DNA from: a bacterium
GTDB lineage: Bacteria; Patescibacteriota; Minisyncoccia; Minisyncoccales; RBG-13-42-11
Direction: 5' to 3'
Length of the DNA: 37,148 bases
Assembly: GCA_030646565.1 (NCBI GenBank)
Contig: JAUSLA010000023.1
Coordinates: forward strand, 1 to 37,148
The notes under the pieces are model-generated. The model saw only the letters and a program-made list of their open reading frames with translations. It did not search any database and had not been told where the DNA came from. The translations under genes were made by a program, and so were the position numbers. This document shows positions 35,381 through 37,148 of the stretch, one piece after another. How positions within the stretch are numbered: the first letter of the stretch is position 1; the number at the start of each line of letters is the position of its first letter.

Positions 35381-37081
35381 ATGGGTAAGCCTAAAAAGAA
35401 AAGAGAGAAAACTAAAATAGGGGCTACAAAAGTTCTTTCAAGTTTGGGCCGACCAGAGAGCGGGAAAAAATTAAGCAGTGATAAAAAACTTATTTTGTCG
35501 CTTCAGGAGATTTCTCGACATCTTACCTCAGAGACTGATATTGCCGGCATATTAAGCAAAATGGCAGAAACTATCGGCAAAACTCTGGGAGCTAAATGGG
35601 TGAATTTCTGGGATTTTACTGCCGACAAAAAACATATCTACATTATTGCTGCTTATAAAATGCAAAAGCAATACATAGAGCATGTCAAGAATCGTCCATT
35701 AGAACTTGGGGAGGCCTGGATTGGCCGTGCTATGAAAACCGGAAAAGTATGGTGTACAAGCGACATGTTAACTGACCCCTTTTTACCGTCGGATTTCAAG
35801 GAAACTATCAAAAAACAAGGGAATCGGGGAATGTTATGCGCTCCGCTTTTGGTAAAAGATGAAGTTGTCGGCGGCGTTTGCATTTATTTTAGCAAACCCC
35901 ATCACTTTAGTGATTTTGAATTGCGTCTTGTTGATGTGGTTACCCATCAGGCGGCTACTGCCGTAGAAAACACCAAAATTTTCAGAGCTCTTCTTTCTGA
36001 AAAGAAAAAAAACGAGGTTATTGTGATGAGTCTTCACGACGGCCTCATTGTTTATGATCTCGATGGGAAAATAGTCGGCTTTAATCGCCGAGCCGAGGAA
36101 TTGCTTTGGGCGCGAAGAGCAGAAGTGATAAATAAATTGCCAAGCAGTCTTAATTTTAAAGCAAACAAATTTTTAAAAAATATTAAAGAAATTTCTTTAC
36201 TTTATCTTGTTTATTTTGAAAGCAGGGAATTCAAAATAAATGATCCCGAAAGGCGAGTTTTACAAATTACCCTTTTGCCGCTAAGAGATGAAAATGATCA
36301 GAAAACCGGTTCAATGATAGTTCTCCACGATATTACTTCGCAGAAAGAGAGCGAAGAACTAAAAAGCCAATTTGTTTCGATAGCCTCTCATCAGTTAAGA
36401 ACTCCTTTATCTGCTTTCAAATGGGCTTTGAATACGATTTTAAGAGAAGAATTTGGGCCAATCAGCGAAAAACAGAGAGAGATTATTAAAAATTGCTATA
36501 CTAAAAATGAAAATCTCATTGATCTTATCAGCGATCTTTTAGATGTTTCCCGGATTGAAGAGGGGAGATTTGGCTATTCTTTTGTTTCAGTTGATATCGA
36601 AAAATTTATCGCAATGATTAAACAAGTTATTCAAGATTTTTCTAACCAGATTGCTATTTCGCATTTCCGGTTTTCGTTTAAACAGCCGGAAAAAATATCC
36701 GGAAAGGTTAAGGTTGATCAAAAAAGAATTAAAATGGCGATCCAAAATATTCTTGACAATGCGTTAAAATATACAAAATCAGGCGGGTCTATAACGGTCT
36801 CCGTTGACATTGGAGAATCAAGCGTTATTCTAAACATATCTGACACAGGCATTGGCATTCCCGAAGACCAAAAGAAATATATTTTTACAAAATTTTTTCG
36901 GGGCCGCAATGCTGTTCTAGTGCAAGTTGAAGGGTCTGGTTTTGGGCTTTGGATTGCCAACGAAATTATCAAAAAACATAACGGCCGCATTCTCTTTGAA
37001 TCAAAAGAAAATGTTGGCAGTTCTTTTTCTGTTCAGCTCCCATTAGAAAAAATGCCAATCGCAGTAAAAAATATAACTTAG
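35381..37081 (+). CDS. Soluble sensor histidine kinase (GAF-PAS-HisKA-HATPase)
   Basis: 566 residues without any membrane helix. The domains in order are: a basic N terminus; GAF (about 45-200: ETDIAGILSKMAETIGKTLG, GMLCAPLLVKDEVVGGVCIY); PAS (about 210-320: VIVMSLHDGLIVYDLDGKIV ... GSMIVLHDIT); HisKA with phospho-acceptor H337 in SIASHQLRTPLSAFKWAL; and HATPase with N box QNILDNALKYTKSGG (about 455-469), G1 DTGIGIPE (488-495) and G2 EGSGFGLWIANEI (517-529). It autophosphorylates on H337 in response to a cytoplasmic small ligand or redox cue and passes the phosphate to a response regulator, which is not in the window. CPR genomes often carry such GAF-type kinases. The adjacent downstream gene encodes an exported or membrane protein. 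Confidence 0.92.
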   Translation: MGKPKKKREKTKIGATKVLSSLGRPESGKKLSSDKKLILSLQEISRHLTSETDIAGILSKMAETIGKTLGAKWVNFWDFTADKKHIYIIAAYKMQKQYIEHVKNRPLELGEAWIGRAMKTGKVWCTSDMLTDPFLPSDFKETIKKQGNRGMLCAPLLVKDEVVGGVCIYFSKPHHFSDFELRLVDVVTHQAATAVENTKIFRALLSEKKKNEVIVMSLHDGLIVYDLDGKIVGFNRRAEELLWARRAEVINKLPSSLNFKANKFLKNIKEISLLYLVYFESREFKINDPERRVLQITLLPLRDENDQKTGSMIVLHDITSQKESEELKSQFVSIASHQLRTPLSAFKWALNTILREEFGPISEKQREIIKNCYTKNENLIDLISDLLDVSRIEEGRFGYSFVSVDIEKFIAMIKQVIQDFSNQIAISHFRFSFKQPEKISGKVKVDQKRIKMAIQNILDNALKYTKSGGSITVSVDIGESSVILNISDTGIGIPEDQKKYIFTKFFRGRNAVLVQVEGSGFGLWIANEIIKKHNGRILFESKENVGSSFSVQLPLEKMPIAVKNIT

Positions 37082-37089
37082 ACAAAAAT

Positions 37090-37148
37090 ATGAAGCTTCA
37101 AAACAAAAAAATTGCGATTTTTTTGCTAATTATTGTTGCTCTCGGAGG
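37090..37148 (+). CDS. Start of an exported or membrane protein (truncated by window)
   Basis: ATG 37090 begins MKLQNKKIAIFLLIIVALGG: a basic N terminus followed by a hydrophobic helix, i.e. a signal peptide or first membrane segment. The gene starts 8 nt after the kinase stop and is probably in the same operon. The remainder is outside the window. Confidence 0.55.
   Translation, partial: MKLQNKKIAIFLLIIVALG

Overview
The window reads like a chromosomal segment of a Candidate Phyla Radiation (Patescibacteria, probably Parcubacteria-like) bacterium. The reasons are moderate AT-richness, short compact housekeeping genes, a reduced phosphoglycerate kinase, a CxxC-x17-CxxC zinc motif on a TraD-like ATPase, a sigma-region-4/HARE-type regulator without region 2, and a divergent RNase P RNA. 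UGA is a normal stop here: prfB (RF2) is present and carries a UGA-dependent +1 frameshift site. The placement rests on remembered family features, not on a search.

Layout. 1-3700: tail of a membrane protein, a GNAT acetyltransferase, secA, and a tiny zinc-ribbon gene on the minus strand. 3769-6899: ASCH-like protein, MTH1-like Nudix hydrolase, secD and secF. 7422-14571: sigma-r4/HARE regulator, membrane partner plus TraD/VirD4-like ATPase, pgk, DHH phosphoesterase, RNase H. 14650-15439: an unidentified roughly 220-nt RNA with a perfect promoter and its own terminator, convergent with rnpB. 15511-19671: murJ, lepA and a stand-alone hypothetical cassette. 20012-23878: FtsB-like protein, tRNA-Gly and tRNA-Thr, frameshifted prfB, ftsE, ftsX, tRNA-Gln. 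24146-33516 is accessory: GIY-YIG, HD domain, engB, an AbiEi/AbiEii pair, a nucleotidyltransferase with a 48-aa partner, zinc-ribbon membrane protein, cupin, hicBA, CYTH and hypotheticals. 33661-37148: ABC-F ATPase, soluble GAF/PAS histidine kinase, and the start of a further exported or membrane protein.

The outstanding feature is a family of dispersed, modular palindromic elements, with about 17 copies in 37 kb. Each is a chain of 2-5 short hairpins joined by conserved linkers (GGCGA, TTCACCTTCG, CTCGGTA). The stems differ between copies but stay self-complementary. Many copies lie between co-directional genes and end a few bases before the next start codon, where a Shine-Dalgarno sequence would be expected. 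Others lie in frame inside secA, the DHH gene and the ABC-F gene. Related simple palindromes sit inside prfB and the TraD-like gene. One copy separates hicB from hicA, and one appears to have cut a small coiled-coil gene. The closest described analogy is the Rickettsia palindromic elements. No transposase that could move them is visible here.

A second theme is two modes of gene expression. Several genes (secA, abiEi, hicB, perhaps the CYTH gene) have a -10 box ending 6-10 nt before the start codon, which implies leaderless mRNA. A few isolated single-gene cassettes (minus-strand zinc ribbon, 19054-19671, 32506-33516) instead have consensus promoters, strong Shine-Dalgarno sequences and their own terminators.
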